A stretch of 64,000 nucleotides of DNA from Streptomyces finlayi (GTDB lineage: Bacteria > Actinomycetota > Actinomycetes > Streptomycetales > Streptomycetaceae). A program made the translations under genes and the position numbers. How positions within the stretch are numbered: the first letter of the stretch is position 1; every line of letters starts with the position of its first letter. Positions 34,119 through 42,795 of this stretch are shown here, one piece after another. The notes under the pieces were generated by a model. That model was not told the origin of the DNA. It saw only the letters and a list, made by a program, of their open reading frames with translations, and did no database searches. The DNA lies in the NCBI RefSeq assembly GCF_014216315.1, contig NZ_CP045702.1, positions 4,092,001 through 4,156,000 of the forward strand. Reading direction: 5' to 3'.

Positions 34119-34748
34119 ATGCATCGCTGGTCTCCCTTGAACAAACGACAGTTCGCCCTGCTTGGCCGCCTCGCGAGCAGCGCGGAGCCCGAACCCTCCT
34201 GGGACCCCAGCGACTGGCGCTCCGCCTACGCGCTGCGTGACCGCGGGCTGGTGACGATCAAGCGAGGTGGTGGTGAGGTGCATACGCAGGTCACCGATGC
34301 GGGCACCTTCTACATCCAGCACGGCCACCACCCGGACGACCCTGCCCACGCCCAAGACAAGAAGATCACCAGGGGGCAGGACCAGTTCCTCGCCCCAACG
34401 AGTGACCCAGATGTCGATCGACCGCGCGCCCTGGCCGTGCAGAAAACCATCAGCCAAGTGGGAATTGAATCAGCGAGGTCCGGGCCGGGCAGTGGGCCAA
34501 GGCCGCGTTACACGTACCCCGAGGCAGCGGAGATCCTACGAGTCAAGGAACGGTGGCTTCGGGAGAACGTCAAGCGGCTTCCGCATTCAAAGAAGGGCGT
34601 CACCGTGACGTTCTCTGAAGCCGACCTCGACTCGATAGACGCCATGTTCCACCATCAACCTGCCGTTCCCGTGGCCCCTACCTTCCCGCCCGGGGCTCAC
34701 CCGCTCGCTGGCTTGAAGCCCATCGGATCCCGAAGGCGCGGACAGTGA
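34119..34748 (+). CDS. HTH/excisionase-like DNA-binding protein of accessory region
   Basis: 209 aa from ATG 34119. The N-terminal part (MHRWSPLNKRQFALLGRLAS, GLVTIKRGGGEVHTQVTDAG, YIQHGHHP) is common in streptomycete accessory proteins that are usually longer. The C-terminal part (about 130-185) looks like a MerR/excisionase-type HTH: RYTYPEAAEILRVKERWLRE and NVKRLPHSKKGVTVTFSEAD. The two parts may have been joined by rearrangement. It could be an excisionase or regulator of the island, inferred from position. Confidence 0.6.
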   Translation: MHRWSPLNKRQFALLGRLASSAEPEPSWDPSDWRSAYALRDRGLVTIKRGGGEVHTQVTDAGTFYIQHGHHPDDPAHAQDKKITRGQDQFLAPTSDPDVDRPRALAVQKTISQVGIESARSGPGSGPRPRYTYPEAAEILRVKERWLRENVKRLPHSKKGVTVTFSEADLDSIDAMFHHQPAVPVAPTFPPGAHPLAGLKPIGSRRRGQ

Positions 34749-35347
34749 TGCAGTCGCGCCGCGAGAGGCCGTACGAGGCACCCGCCATACTCGTGCGGCC
34801 CTGTGCGATTGCAGTCGAGGCGGTCGGCTGTCCGCCTCGCAGACGTACGGGCAGCCACAAGCCTCCGGGACCGCCCGAGCGCTCGTCTCCTGGCTGCTCA
34901 ACTGGGCGATGCAGGGCTGAGACCCGCCATCAGACGCCGTGCTCTGCCTCCGATTCACCCAGTCCTGCCACAGCCTTCGGCTGGGTGTCGGCTCACTCGG
35001 GTCTTGCTGACTAGGTCACCTGCCTGCTTCGACGTGCGGGCAGAGCGAGCGCTGTTGGTAGCCGCCGAGTACATCACTGCCGACCGCGGCCCAGAACCCC
35101 CTCGATTCACCGAGGTGGCCGCCGCGAGTATGCCAGGACAGACCAGGCTGCTCGGCACGCAGCGCGGCCAGGCCAGCGATGCCTAGCCCGCACCGCTGGT
35201 ACTGCGGCAGGGTATAGGGCTGCTCAACCCAGCCGATGCGACAGCGGCGGCAGATCCGATAGTCGACGGCGAACGCAGACTCGCCAAGAAGATTGGCTGC
35301 TCGTTGGCGCCACCCGATCCGCTCGGGCCCTCTCTGTCAGCCTTGGG
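34749..35347. other. Gene-poor stretch between HTH gene and IS3 element
   Basis: About 600 bp without a convincing gene. A forward frame (35040-35186) contains ERALLVAAEYITADRGPEPP, which may be a decayed fragment, but it matches no family I know. Otherwise I see nothing. Confidence 0.4.
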
Positions 35348-35407
35348 TGAGACGTCTCGCTTCGGCGGGTTAGCCTGAGAGGGCACTGACAGGAGAACTA
35401 TCCCCTC

Positions 35408-35791
35408 ATGACCAGTACCAATCCCACGGGATCCGACCCGGCCCCCAGGCCGAAGCGCCGTTCGTTCAGTCCGGAGTACAAGCTGCGGATCGTCGCCGAG
35501 TACGACGCCGCGCCCAGGAACGAGAAGGGCGCGGTCCTGCGCCGCGAGCGCCTGTACCACTCGCACGTCACCGAGTGGCGGGCCGCGCGGGATGCCGGGG
35601 CCCTGGAAAAGCTGGTCGACAAGCGCACCAGCCCGGCGAGGCCGAAGAAGCCGGCCGCCGAGACGGAGAACGAGAAACTGCGCCGCCAGGTGGAACGGCT
35701 GGAGAAGGAACTGGCCCGGAACAAGGCCGCACTGGAAGTCATGGGAAAAGCTTCCGCGCTCTTGGAAATGATCTCCGAGAGCGCGGACTGA
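35408..35791 (+). CDS. IS3-family transposase OrfA
   Basis: 127 aa. N-terminal HTH KRRSFSPEYKLRIVAEYDAA, RRERLYHSHVTEWRAARDAG, then a leucine-zipper-like helix ENEKLRRQVERLEKELARNK for dimerisation. It binds the element ends. Near its 3' end A-AAA-G (35746-35750) allows a -1 slip into orfB to make the OrfAB transposase. AGGAGAACT precedes the ATG. Confidence 0.93.
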   Translation: MTSTNPTGSDPAPRPKRRSFSPEYKLRIVAEYDAAPRNEKGAVLRRERLYHSHVTEWRAARDAGALEKLVDKRTSPARPKKPAAETENEKLRRQVERLEKELARNKAALEVMGKASALLEMISESAD

Positions 35792-36816
35792 ATCCTGCCG
35801 CCGGCCCTGTCGTGGCCGAGGCGTTCACCGGCGTCGAGGCCCAGCTGGGCATCACGGCCGCCTGTCGGCTGACCGGTCGGTCCAGGGCCACCCATTACCG
35901 CCGGCTCCGGCCCCCGCCACCACGCGAAGAACGTGCCCCGCAGGTGCAGCCGTCGGCCCTGTCGGACGAAGAGCGTGCCGTGGTGCTGGAGTTGATGAAC
36001 GGCGAGGAGTACGCCGAGCTTGCGCCCGCGCAGATCTGGGCCCGCGAGCTGGACGCGGGGCGCTATCACTGCTCGGTCTCGACGATGTACCGGATCCTGC
36101 GCGAACAGGGGCAGAGCGGCGAGCGCCGACGGCAGGCCACCCATCCCGCCAGGACGGTGCCCGAGCTGGTCGCCACCGGGCCCTCGCAGGTGTTCACCTG
36201 GGACATCACCAAGGCGGCCGGACCGGTCAAGGGCGTCTGGTATCACGCCTACGTGATCATCGACATCTTCAGCCGGTACATCGTCGGCCACACCGTCGAA
36301 GCGGCCGAATCAGCGACACGGGCCGAGGAACTGATCCGCGAGACCATCACCCGCAACGGCATCGTGCCCGAGACGGTGCACGCGGACCGCGGCACCTCGA
36401 TGACGAGCAAGAAGGTCTCCCAGCTGCTGATCGACCTGGGTGTGACGCGGTCGCACTCGCGGCCGAAGGTCTCCAACGACAATCCTTACAGCGAGGCCCA
36501 CTTCAAGACCACGAAGTACATGTCCGACTATCCCGAACGGTTCGATTCGCTGGCCCACGCCCGCGAGTGGTTCGACGCCTTCATCGCGTACTACAACCAC
36601 GAGCACCGGCATTCCGGCATCGGCTGGCACACACCCGCCTCCGTCCACTTCGGGACCGCCGAGGAAGTCCGCGACCAGCGCGCGGTCACTCTCGCCGAGG
36701 CTTACGCCCGCCACCCCGAACGCTTCGGCCGCCGCCCCCGACCACCCCAGATACCCCAAACGGCCTGGATCAACGACCCGGCCAAGCGCCGCGAACCCGC
36801 ACCACAAACCCCATAG
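35746..36816 (+). CDS. IS3-family transposase OrfB (DDE integrase), read by -1 frameshift
   Basis: The frame lies -1 relative to orfA and is open from before the slip site to the stop at 36816, with no ribosome-site start, so it is probably made as an OrfAB fusion. HTH_21 region: FTGVEAQLGITAACRLTGRS. The rve integrase core shows the DDE triad in VFTWDITKAAG, VHADRGTSMTSKK and PYSEAHFKTTKYM. C-terminal YNHEHRHSGIGWHTPASVHF is the usual IS3 end. It cuts and joins the IS ends. It appears complete. Confidence 0.92.
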   Translation, partial: KSFRALGNDLRERGLNPAAGPVVAEAFTGVEAQLGITAACRLTGRSRATHYRRLRPPPPREERAPQVQPSALSDEERAVVLELMNGEEYAELAPAQIWARELDAGRYHCSVSTMYRILREQGQSGERRRQATHPARTVPELVATGPSQVFTWDITKAAGPVKGVWYHAYVIIDIFSRYIVGHTVEAAESATRAEELIRETITRNGIVPETVHADRGTSMTSKKVSQLLIDLGVTRSHSRPKVSNDNPYSEAHFKTTKYMSDYPERFDSLAHAREWFDAFIAYYNHEHRHSGIGWHTPASVHFGTAEEVRDQRAVTLAEAYARHPERFGRRPRPPQIPQTAWINDPAKRREPAPQTP

Positions 36817-36832
36817 CGATACGACCGTCTCA

Positions 36833-37168
36833 CTGGACTTGAAATCTTCCGGGGTGAGATGGTGTCCTGCCACGGAGTGTTCAGCTGGGGAACGTCCGGC
36901 CAGCCGCGCAGCCGGCCGAACCTCCCACCGCTGACCCATTGCAGTGCCTCGCGCCAGAGAACCCGTCCGGATGCGCGCCCGATTTTGTGGGCCTGGCTGG
37001 CGAGGCATACGGCTGCTTGCCTGTCGTCATCTATCGTCATGCCTCACTCCGTACCCGACAGCCGCGCGCCACCAACGTCCACATTCCTGACCACCGGCCT
37101 GCTGCCCGACCGGCGGCCGTCGCGACTCGTAACGCCGGACGGCCTCGGCTCGTGTGTTCGGCGGGCCC
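36833..37168. other. Gap between IS3 element and nuclease remnant
   Basis: 336 bp without a gene I can support. A reverse frame (37040-36842) reads MTIDDDRQAAVCLASQAHKI and onward, which looks protein-like for about 50 residues but stops agreeing with any family I know; it may be a decayed fragment. Confidence 0.35.
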
Positions 37169-37493
37169 TCAGCTGTCCGTTTGAAGTTTCCTGTTGGTGC
37201 CGGAGCGGCCGATGTCCAGGTCCAAGAGCTTGAGCAGCGGCGTGCCAGCTGTTCCAGAAGCCCAGAAGATCGATGTCGACGAGCGAGAGTTGGTGCTTGG
37301 CTGCGAAGGCGCGGGCAGGCTTGGTAAAGACACAGGAGGCGACGAAGAGTGGGACGTCGGCTCCGTGTTCGGAGCGAACGGTGCGCTTGAAGGTCTGGAG
37401 GTCCCGGCTGCCCACTGAGCGGTGCTTCGCGTACCGCTTGCACTGGATTACGATCTGGCGACCGTCGGGTAGCTTGCCATCACGGATGGCCAA
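37169..37493 (-). pseudogene. Mrr-like restriction endonuclease remnant
   Basis: Reverse frame from 37493: GKLPDGRQIVIQCKRYAKHR has the Q-x-K part of a PD-(D/E)xK active site (IVIQCKRY), then VPLFVASCVFTKPARAFAAK and LSLVDIDLLGFWN. A frameshift near 37250 moves the family sequence to TAGTPLLKLLDLDIGRSGTN and RKLQTDS, stop at 37169-37171. The N-terminus, including the Asp of the site, is missing. It lies next to the end of hsdR. A dead type IV-like nuclease of the island. Confidence 0.75.
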
Positions 37494-37524
37494 GGGGACA
37501 GATCAGAGCCCGAGCATTGCGACT

Positions 37525-37556
37525 AGGCCCGGCAACCGCCACAGGTTGCCGGGCCT
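37525..37556 (-). terminator. Terminator after hsdR
   Basis: A 13-bp perfect stem AGGCCCGGCAACC/GGTTGCCGGGCCT with loop GCCACA lies 11 bp beyond the hsdR stop in reading direction. Confidence 0.85.
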
Positions 37557-37567
37557 CCGTGCACTCG

Positions 37568-40500
37568 TCAGTCGACGAGGTAGTGGGCTTCGATGTAGGC
37601 GACGGTGGAGTCGTACGGCTCCCCCACAGGCTTCAACGTGTACCGACGGAAGACTGCGGCGGTGGCGCGGCGGGCGCCTCGGTTCCGAGCGTCGGCGTTG
37701 TCCCATGACCGGGCGAGGGTGCGGGTAACCACCTGGTCGATCTCCTCGGCCAGGTTCCTCTCCGTGATCGTGAGGCCGGACGGTGCGTGATCGAGGATAA
37801 TCCGTGACAGGACACCCACGTGGTCGTCGTCGAGCACGACGACGGCTTCGGCGGGGTGCTTCTCGGCGTTCACGATGGCGCGGGCGATCCGCAGCGCTTC
37901 GGACAGGAACTCCAGGGCGTCCTGGGCGTTCTGGATGATCCGGTCCCGCAGCTGCTTGATCCGCTCCGCGAGGGCGGTGTACTTCGCGGACCCCGGTTCG
38001 ACGCCCTTGTCGAGGGCGGCCTTGATGTGTTCCAGGATCTCCGCCGCGGACGGCGGCGTATTGTCCTCGCCGCCATTCTTGTCAGCCTTGGGTCGGACGA
38101 GGGCCAGCAGTTCCTTGAGTATGGCGATGCCCTGGGCGTCCAGGACGAGGGCTTCCTCCTGGGAGGCGACCACGGAGAAGGAGTGGACGTGAGCATTGAT
38201 GATCTCCAGGACCATCGGTCCAAGCTCGGCCAGCCGTTCCTTTCTCTCCTCGTCGGAGGACTTCTTGAACAGGGTCGTGTACACGGACCCGAACAGCCCG
38301 AAGCCGTCCCGATACTTGGCGACCCGCTTGTCGGTGTTGATGAGTGGGTACAGGCGGGCCAGGAGCCGGTAGTCCTTGGAGAACACCTCGGCGGCGCCAG
38401 GGTTGGAGTCCAGGAAGACGTTGATGGCTCGCACGGACTCGTATCCGTGGACCGTGAGATCCAGGTTGTCCACGTCCACGAAGAGGTCTTCGATACGGGC
38501 GAAGACGGTGCGGAATTCGGCGACCAGCTCGGACAGGTCGGTGACGAACCCGCCACCCTTGCCGGCCCCCGCCGAGGTGGGGTCGGCGACGGCCCGCTGG
38601 ACCTCTTCGCCCAGGCTGACGTAGTCCACGACCACGCCGGAGGTCTTCACAAACCCGCTCGGGGACACCCAGGTGCGGTTCGGGCGGGTGATCGTCTGGA
38701 ACAAGGTGTGGGCCTTCAGCGGCTTGTCTAGGTATAGGACACCCTCGTTGGGGGCGTCGAACCCAGTCATCAGCTTCGCGGTCACCACCAGGAAGCACAG
38801 CGGGTCGTCGGGAGTGAGGAACCGTCGCTTTTGCTCCTCCTCCTCGGCCTCCGAGAGCTGGTACGGCCGCATGGTGGGGTCTTCGTCCTTGGAGTCCGAG
38901 ACGGAGATGTTCACCTCGGCGGTGATCCCGTCATGGCTCCCGACCTCGGCGAGCACCTGTGACGCCTCGAAGCCGGCCAGCAGCTCGTTGATCTTGTCTG
39001 TGTACGCCACGGCCAGCTCGCGGTTGTAGGCGACGACCTGGGCCTTGAGGCCGTTGCGATAGGCGCCGGCCAGGTAGTGGTCCACGATGTCCTGGCAGAC
39101 CGCGTGAATGCGGTCGGGGTTGGCAAACACCGAGGTGAGGCGCCCGAACTTGCGGGACAGGGCCTCACGATCGGGGTCATCGAGGTCGAAGTCGTCGGCA
39201 AACTGGTCGAACTCGGCCTGCAGCGCCTGGTCGTCTATCTCGAAGTCGACCGGGTGCGGATCCAGCATGACCGGGACGGTTGCCTCGTCCAGCAGAGACC
39301 GGTACACAGAGTACCGGTGCAGCACCCAGTCCGGGTCGGTCTCCTCGCCGAAGAGGGCGAAGGTGTCGGTGGCGAGGTTCCTGACGGGGGTCCCGGTCAT
39401 GCCGAAGAACTTCGCGTGCGGCAAAGCTGCGCGCATCTGCCCGGCCAAGGACTTCGACCGGGCGGACTGGGTGCGGTGTGCCTCGTCGACCAGCACGATG
39501 ATGTTGCCCCGGGCCGACAGGCTCTTGCCCGCGTCGGCGAACTTGTGGACGGTTGTGGAGATGACGCCGCGGACGTCGTCGGCGAGCAGGGCGCGCAGTT
39601 CGGCGCTGGTGGCGGGCTGGTGGAAATAGGCGCTCCCCATCGCGGAGGTGAACACCCCAGAGGTTTGCCGGACGAGCTGGGTCCGGTCCGAGAGCAGAAT
39701 GATCGTGGGCGACTCGGTGCGGGCGTCGGCCAGCAGCAACGAGGCGGCGAACACCATCAACAGTGTCTTCCCGGATCCTTGGTGGTGCCAGATCAGGCCC
39801 TTCGACCCGCCCGCCAGGACCCGCTCGTGGATCAGGTGCGCGGCTTCCATCTGCGGGTAGCGGGGCAGGTACTTCTTGTCCGCCCCACCCCCGGAGGTGT
39901 CGAACAGTGCGAAGTTGGCGAGCATATCCAGGATCGTCGCCGGGTTGAGCAGCAGCTCGACGGAGCGTTGCACGTCGGCCTGCCCGGACAGGTTCTCGTC
40001 ATCGGCGGTAGAACGGAACGGCTGCCACAGGTTCGTGGGCGCACCTGCGGCACCGAACCGCAACTTCAGCCCGTCGGAAGCGACGGCAAAGACGTTGGGA
40101 GTGAAGAACCACGGGTACTCAGTGGCGTACACATTGTTGATCTCGCGGGCGGCGTCGGCCCACCCGGACTTCGCGGTCGGTGACTTCACCTCGACCACCA
40201 CCAGGGGCAGGCCGTTGACCCAGTACACGAGGTCGAACCGGCGGGAGGTCTTGCCAGGGACGGTTATGGTCACTTCGTCCGACACGACCAGCGTGTTGGC
40301 GATCGGGTGCTCGAAGTCGATGACCTTCAAGGCATGCCACACGCCGTCCGCGTCCCGGAACTCCTTATGCCCGCGCAGCAGGACCAGCACCTGCTCGTTG
40401 GCCCGCACCAGGCCGCCCTCGACGGCGTTGACCGTGGCGACGATCTCCTCGACCACCGCGTCCACGTCGAACCCGTCGATCACCACGGGGTTGAGCCGGA

Positions 40501-40645
40501 CGATGGCCTCCCGCAGCTGGCCGGCGACCACCGTCTGCGTCATCTCACGCGGCAGTAACCTGCCTGCCGTGAAGGCCCACCCCATCGGGAGGGACCATTG
40601 GATCATCACGTTCTGGAACTCACGTTCCCGAACACCCTTCGCCAC
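37568..40645 (-). CDS. hsdR: Type I restriction endonuclease subunit R
   Basis: 1,025 aa, normal for HsdR; translocates and cuts DNA in a HsdR2M2S complex. N-terminal nuclease region has FDLVYWVNGLPLVVVEVKSP (PD-ExK core). The SF2 translocase follows: IWHHQGSGKTLLMVFAAS (Walker A), IIVLVDEAHRTQSARSKS (DEAH), FFGMTGTPV (motif III) and the late motif LFQTITRPNRTW. The C-terminal helical part contacts HsdM/HsdS. GTG start 40645 lies 3 bp after the hsdS stop, so it belongs to the hsdMSR operon. No disruption is seen, but with split hsdS it lacks a normal specificity partner, and the IS may cut transcription. Confidence 0.96.
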   Translation of the reverse strand: MAKGVREREFQNVMIQWSLPMGWAFTAGRLLPREMTQTVVAGQLREAIVRLNPVVIDGFDVDAVVEEIVATVNAVEGGLVRANEQVLVLLRGHKEFRDADGVWHALKVIDFEHPIANTLVVSDEVTITVPGKTSRRFDLVYWVNGLPLVVVEVKSPTAKSGWADAAREINNVYATEYPWFFTPNVFAVASDGLKLRFGAAGAPTNLWQPFRSTADDENLSGQADVQRSVELLLNPATILDMLANFALFDTSGGGADKKYLPRYPQMEAAHLIHERVLAGGSKGLIWHHQGSGKTLLMVFAASLLLADARTESPTIILLSDRTQLVRQTSGVFTSAMGSAYFHQPATSAELRALLADDVRGVISTTVHKFADAGKSLSARGNIIVLVDEAHRTQSARSKSLAGQMRAALPHAKFFGMTGTPVRNLATDTFALFGEETDPDWVLHRYSVYRSLLDEATVPVMLDPHPVDFEIDDQALQAEFDQFADDFDLDDPDREALSRKFGRLTSVFANPDRIHAVCQDIVDHYLAGAYRNGLKAQVVAYNRELAVAYTDKINELLAGFEASQVLAEVGSHDGITAEVNISVSDSKDEDPTMRPYQLSEAEEEEQKRRFLTPDDPLCFLVVTAKLMTGFDAPNEGVLYLDKPLKAHTLFQTITRPNRTWVSPSGFVKTSGVVVDYVSLGEEVQRAVADPTSAGAGKGGGFVTDLSELVAEFRTVFARIEDLFVDVDNLDLTVHGYESVRAINVFLDSNPGAAEVFSKDYRLLARLYPLINTDKRVAKYRDGFGLFGSVYTTLFKKSSDEERKERLAELGPMVLEIINAHVHSFSVVASQEEALVLDAQGIAILKELLALVRPKADKNGGEDNTPPSAAEILEHIKAALDKGVEPGSAKYTALAERIKQLRDRIIQNAQDALEFLSEALRIARAIVNAEKHPAEAVVVLDDDHVGVLSRIILDHAPSGLTITERNLAEEIDQVVTRTLARSWDNADARNRGARRATAAVFRRYTLKPVGEPYDSTVAYIEAHYLVD

Positions 40646-40648
40646 GGC

Positions 40649-41127
40649 TCAAACCCCCAGCTCTGCGGACTCAATGTCGATCGTGCGATCCAACAGCCCC
40701 GACAGCACGCCAGCTCGGACCTGGCGGAGACGCGCTGCCTCAGCGCGGACGGCGTCGCTCTGGCGGCCGAGTGCATCCAGGGGTGCCGTCATCTCGTCCT
40801 GTTGCTCCACCGAGATGTCGGGGACTGCCATCTTGCTGGCCCGTGCAAACCCGAGTGCTTTGATCCCGGTGCCGGTAGCTTGCGCCGCGAACCGACCGGT
40901 CTCGTTCGCCCACCGGCACCAGTGAAGGGCGTATTCCGCGGTCGAAACCCCCGAGCGCGGGCGGAGCCGGATGACGTGCTTGTCGAAGCCAACGAACCCG
41001 CCGACTTTCCCGGCCCAGCGAGCTGAGTGTCCAAGCCCTGCACCACCTTCGACCAGGAGGATGTCGTCCGGTAGCACGGCGTACTTCTGCTGCTCGTGCG
41101 GTTCAAAGTTCATGGTCTTCAGGTCAG
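40649..41127 (-). pseudogene. hsdS: hsdS, 3' half (type I specificity subunit interrupted by IS110)
   Basis: Encodes the second target-recognition domain and C-terminal conserved helix: NFEPHEQQKYAVLPDDILLV, ARSGV-like variable part, VPDISVEQQDEMTAPLDALG and RQVRAGVLSGLLDRTIDI. Read across the IS, codons join perfectly: ..GGGTLDLSD + LKTMNFEPHE.. through CTGACCTG, proving this is the missing half of the gene at 42796-43606. The intact HsdS would be 429 aa. This half has no start of its own except inside the IS. Confidence 0.93.
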
Positions 41128-41355
41128 TCTCTCTGTTCCCTTCGGGTGCGCCTTGCTGGCGTGAAAACATGGCTGCGGCGCCTGCCCGCCGATGCCGGTA
41201 GCTCGTTGGGACGTTGAGCCCGTAGGTCAGTCTGGTGCCGGGGCCGCAGAGGGGCCACGCACTGTTGCCATCGAGCACGCCGGTCAGATTCTCGCTCCCC
41301 CCGCGGCCCCTTGGGCAGGCGTCATCCCGTACGGATCAAGGCTTGGGAGTGGCGC
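41128..41355 (+). ncRNA. Putative bridge (seek) RNA region of IS110 copy 2
   Basis: 228 bp non-coding left end before the transposase ATG. AGGTCAGTCT at 41224-41233 is identical to the target/left-end junction at 41121-41130; CCGGTCAGA at 41280-41288 equals the right-end/flank junction at 42788-42796. Paired short matches to target and donor sites are what the two loops of an IS110 bridge RNA contain. CGGGGCCGCAGAGGGGCC and GCGGCCCC nearby can form stems. The ends and fold are not proven. Confidence 0.55.
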
Positions 41356-42696
41356 ATGAGGGACACCGACGACAGTGGTGGCATGGAGGAGATCGAGCAG
41401 GCCGAGGAGCTCGTGGCCCGTGTCGCGGCGATCGATATCGCCAAGGCGTCGGGCATGGTGTGTGTGCGGATGCCGCACGAGGACAAGCCCGGCAAGCGCG
41501 TGCAGCGGGTCTTCAACACCGTCGCGACCAGCGGCGCGATCCTGGACCTGGCCGACCACCTGATCTGCCAGGGCGTCACCCGGGTGGTGATGGAGGCCAC
41601 CTCGACGTACTGGAAGCCGTACTTCTTTCTGCTGGAATCGCGTGGTCTGGAGTGCTGGCTGGTCAACGCCCGTGACGTCAAGAACGTCCCCGGCCGGCCC
41701 AAGACCGACCGCCTGGACGCGGTCTGGCTGGCCAAACTCACCGAACGCGGCATGCTCCGGCCCTCGTTCGTGCCCCCGAAACCAGTCCGTGAACTGCGCG
41801 ACCTGACCCGGGCCCGGGCGGTCATGACCCATGAGCGCACCCGCCACAAGCAGCGCACCGAGAAACTCCTCGAGGACGCCCAGATCAAGCTGTCCACCGT
41901 GATCTCCGACATCTTCGGCGTCTCCGGACGCGCGATGCTGGAAGCCCTGATCGCGGGCGAACGCAGTCCGAAGGCGTTGGCGGACCTCGCCCACGGCACG
42001 ATCAAGGCCAGCCACGCCACCCTGGCCGAGGCCCTGACCGGCCGATTCGAAGAGCATCACGGGTTCATGTGCCGGATGCTGCTGGACACCGTCGACTACC
42101 TCACCGTGCAGATCGACAAGCTCACCGCCCGTATCACCGTGCGCCTGGCCGAGCTGTCCACCGCCGAGGACGGCGAAGGCCCCGGACAGGGCACCCTCAT
42201 GCCGATCACCGACACCGAGCGCCTCGACGAGATCCCCGGCGTCGGCCCCCATACCGCGCAGGTCATCCTCGCCGAGATCGGCCCGGACATGTCGGTCTTC
42301 CCCACCGCCGGACACCTGGTGTCCTGGGCGAAACTCTCCCCGCGCACCCTCCAGTCCGGTGGCAAGAACACCTCCGGGCCCACCGGCAAGGGCAACCCCT
42401 GGCTCCGCGGCGCCCTCGGCGAAGCAGCGATCTCCGCCGCACGGACCGACACCTTCCTCGGCGCCCGCTACCGCAGGATCGTCAAACGCCGAGGCCACAT
42501 GAAAGCCCTCGTCGCCGTCGCCCGCTCCATCCTGGTGTCCGTCTGGCACCTCATGAACGACCCGACCGCCCGCTACCGAGACCTCGGAGCCGACTTCCAC
42601 ACCCGCAATCTCGACCCGAACCGCAAGAGCCGAGACCTCGTCCGCCAACTCAAGGCCCTCGGCCACGACGTCACCCTCACCCCGGCAACCGCCTGA
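41356..42696 (+). CDS. IS110-family transposase (DEDD recombinase), copy 2
   Basis: 446 aa from ATG 41356 (CTTGGGAG upstream; in-frame start at 41311 possible). Same protein as copy 1: MRDTDDSGGMEEIEQAEELV, the DEDD Asp in AAIDIAKAS, Glu in VMEATSTYW, KTDRLDAVWLAKL, and the C-terminal GVGPHTAQVILAEIG with KLSPRTLQSGGKNTSG. Complete and probably active, as two identical copies exist in 15 kb. The 3' non-coding end is only 99 bp, so the RNA gene should be at the 5' end (IS110 group rather than IS1111 group). Confidence 0.95.
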   Translation: MRDTDDSGGMEEIEQAEELVARVAAIDIAKASGMVCVRMPHEDKPGKRVQRVFNTVATSGAILDLADHLICQGVTRVVMEATSTYWKPYFFLLESRGLECWLVNARDVKNVPGRPKTDRLDAVWLAKLTERGMLRPSFVPPKPVRELRDLTRARAVMTHERTRHKQRTEKLLEDAQIKLSTVISDIFGVSGRAMLEALIAGERSPKALADLAHGTIKASHATLAEALTGRFEEHHGFMCRMLLDTVDYLTVQIDKLTARITVRLAELSTAEDGEGPGQGTLMPITDTERLDEIPGVGPHTAQVILAEIGPDMSVFPTAGHLVSWAKLSPRTLQSGGKNTSGPTGKGNPWLRGALGEAAISAARTDTFLGARYRRIVKRRGHMKALVAVARSILVSVWHLMNDPTARYRDLGADFHTRNLDPNRKSRDLVRQLKALGHDVTLTPATA

Positions 42697-42795
42697 CACA
42701 CGAACCCACCCGCACCGCACCGAAACAGCCCCCCGACCGTCACCGCCGAGGGGCTACCCCGCCATACCCACCTGACCGTTGAGTTTTCCGGTCAG

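Larger units (their letters stand above)
35348..36832 (+). mobile_element. IS3-family insertion sequence
   Basis: 1,485 bp bounded by TGAGACG (35348-35354) and its complement CGTCTCA (36826-36832), with TG...CA ends as in IS3; the inner repeats agree only partly (GTCTCGCTTCGG versus GTCGTATCGC). It contains overlapping orfA and orfB. No target duplication is visible in the flanks (GGG left, CTG right), so one flank may have been rearranged. Confidence 0.75.
41128..42795 (+). mobile_element. IS110-family element, copy 2 (inside hsdS)
   Basis: 1,668 bp in opposite orientation to copy 1 and, over all coding frames and the parts compared, identical to it. GGTCAG occurs at both edges (41122-41127 and 42790-42795), shared between target and element end. 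Its insertion into hsdS is exact: removal restores the reading frame with no extra or lost base. This suggests a recent event and, in principle, precise reversibility. Confidence 0.93.

Noticed and set aside
35340..36840. Target-site duplication for the IS3 element
   Set aside because: Flanking bases (GGG left, CTG right) do not match; reported as absent.
41235..41675. 146-aa forward ORF at the IS110 left end (also at 29592-30032)
   Set aside because: Overlaps the transposase in another frame, low-complexity Arg/Gly composition; a shadow ORF duplicated with the IS.
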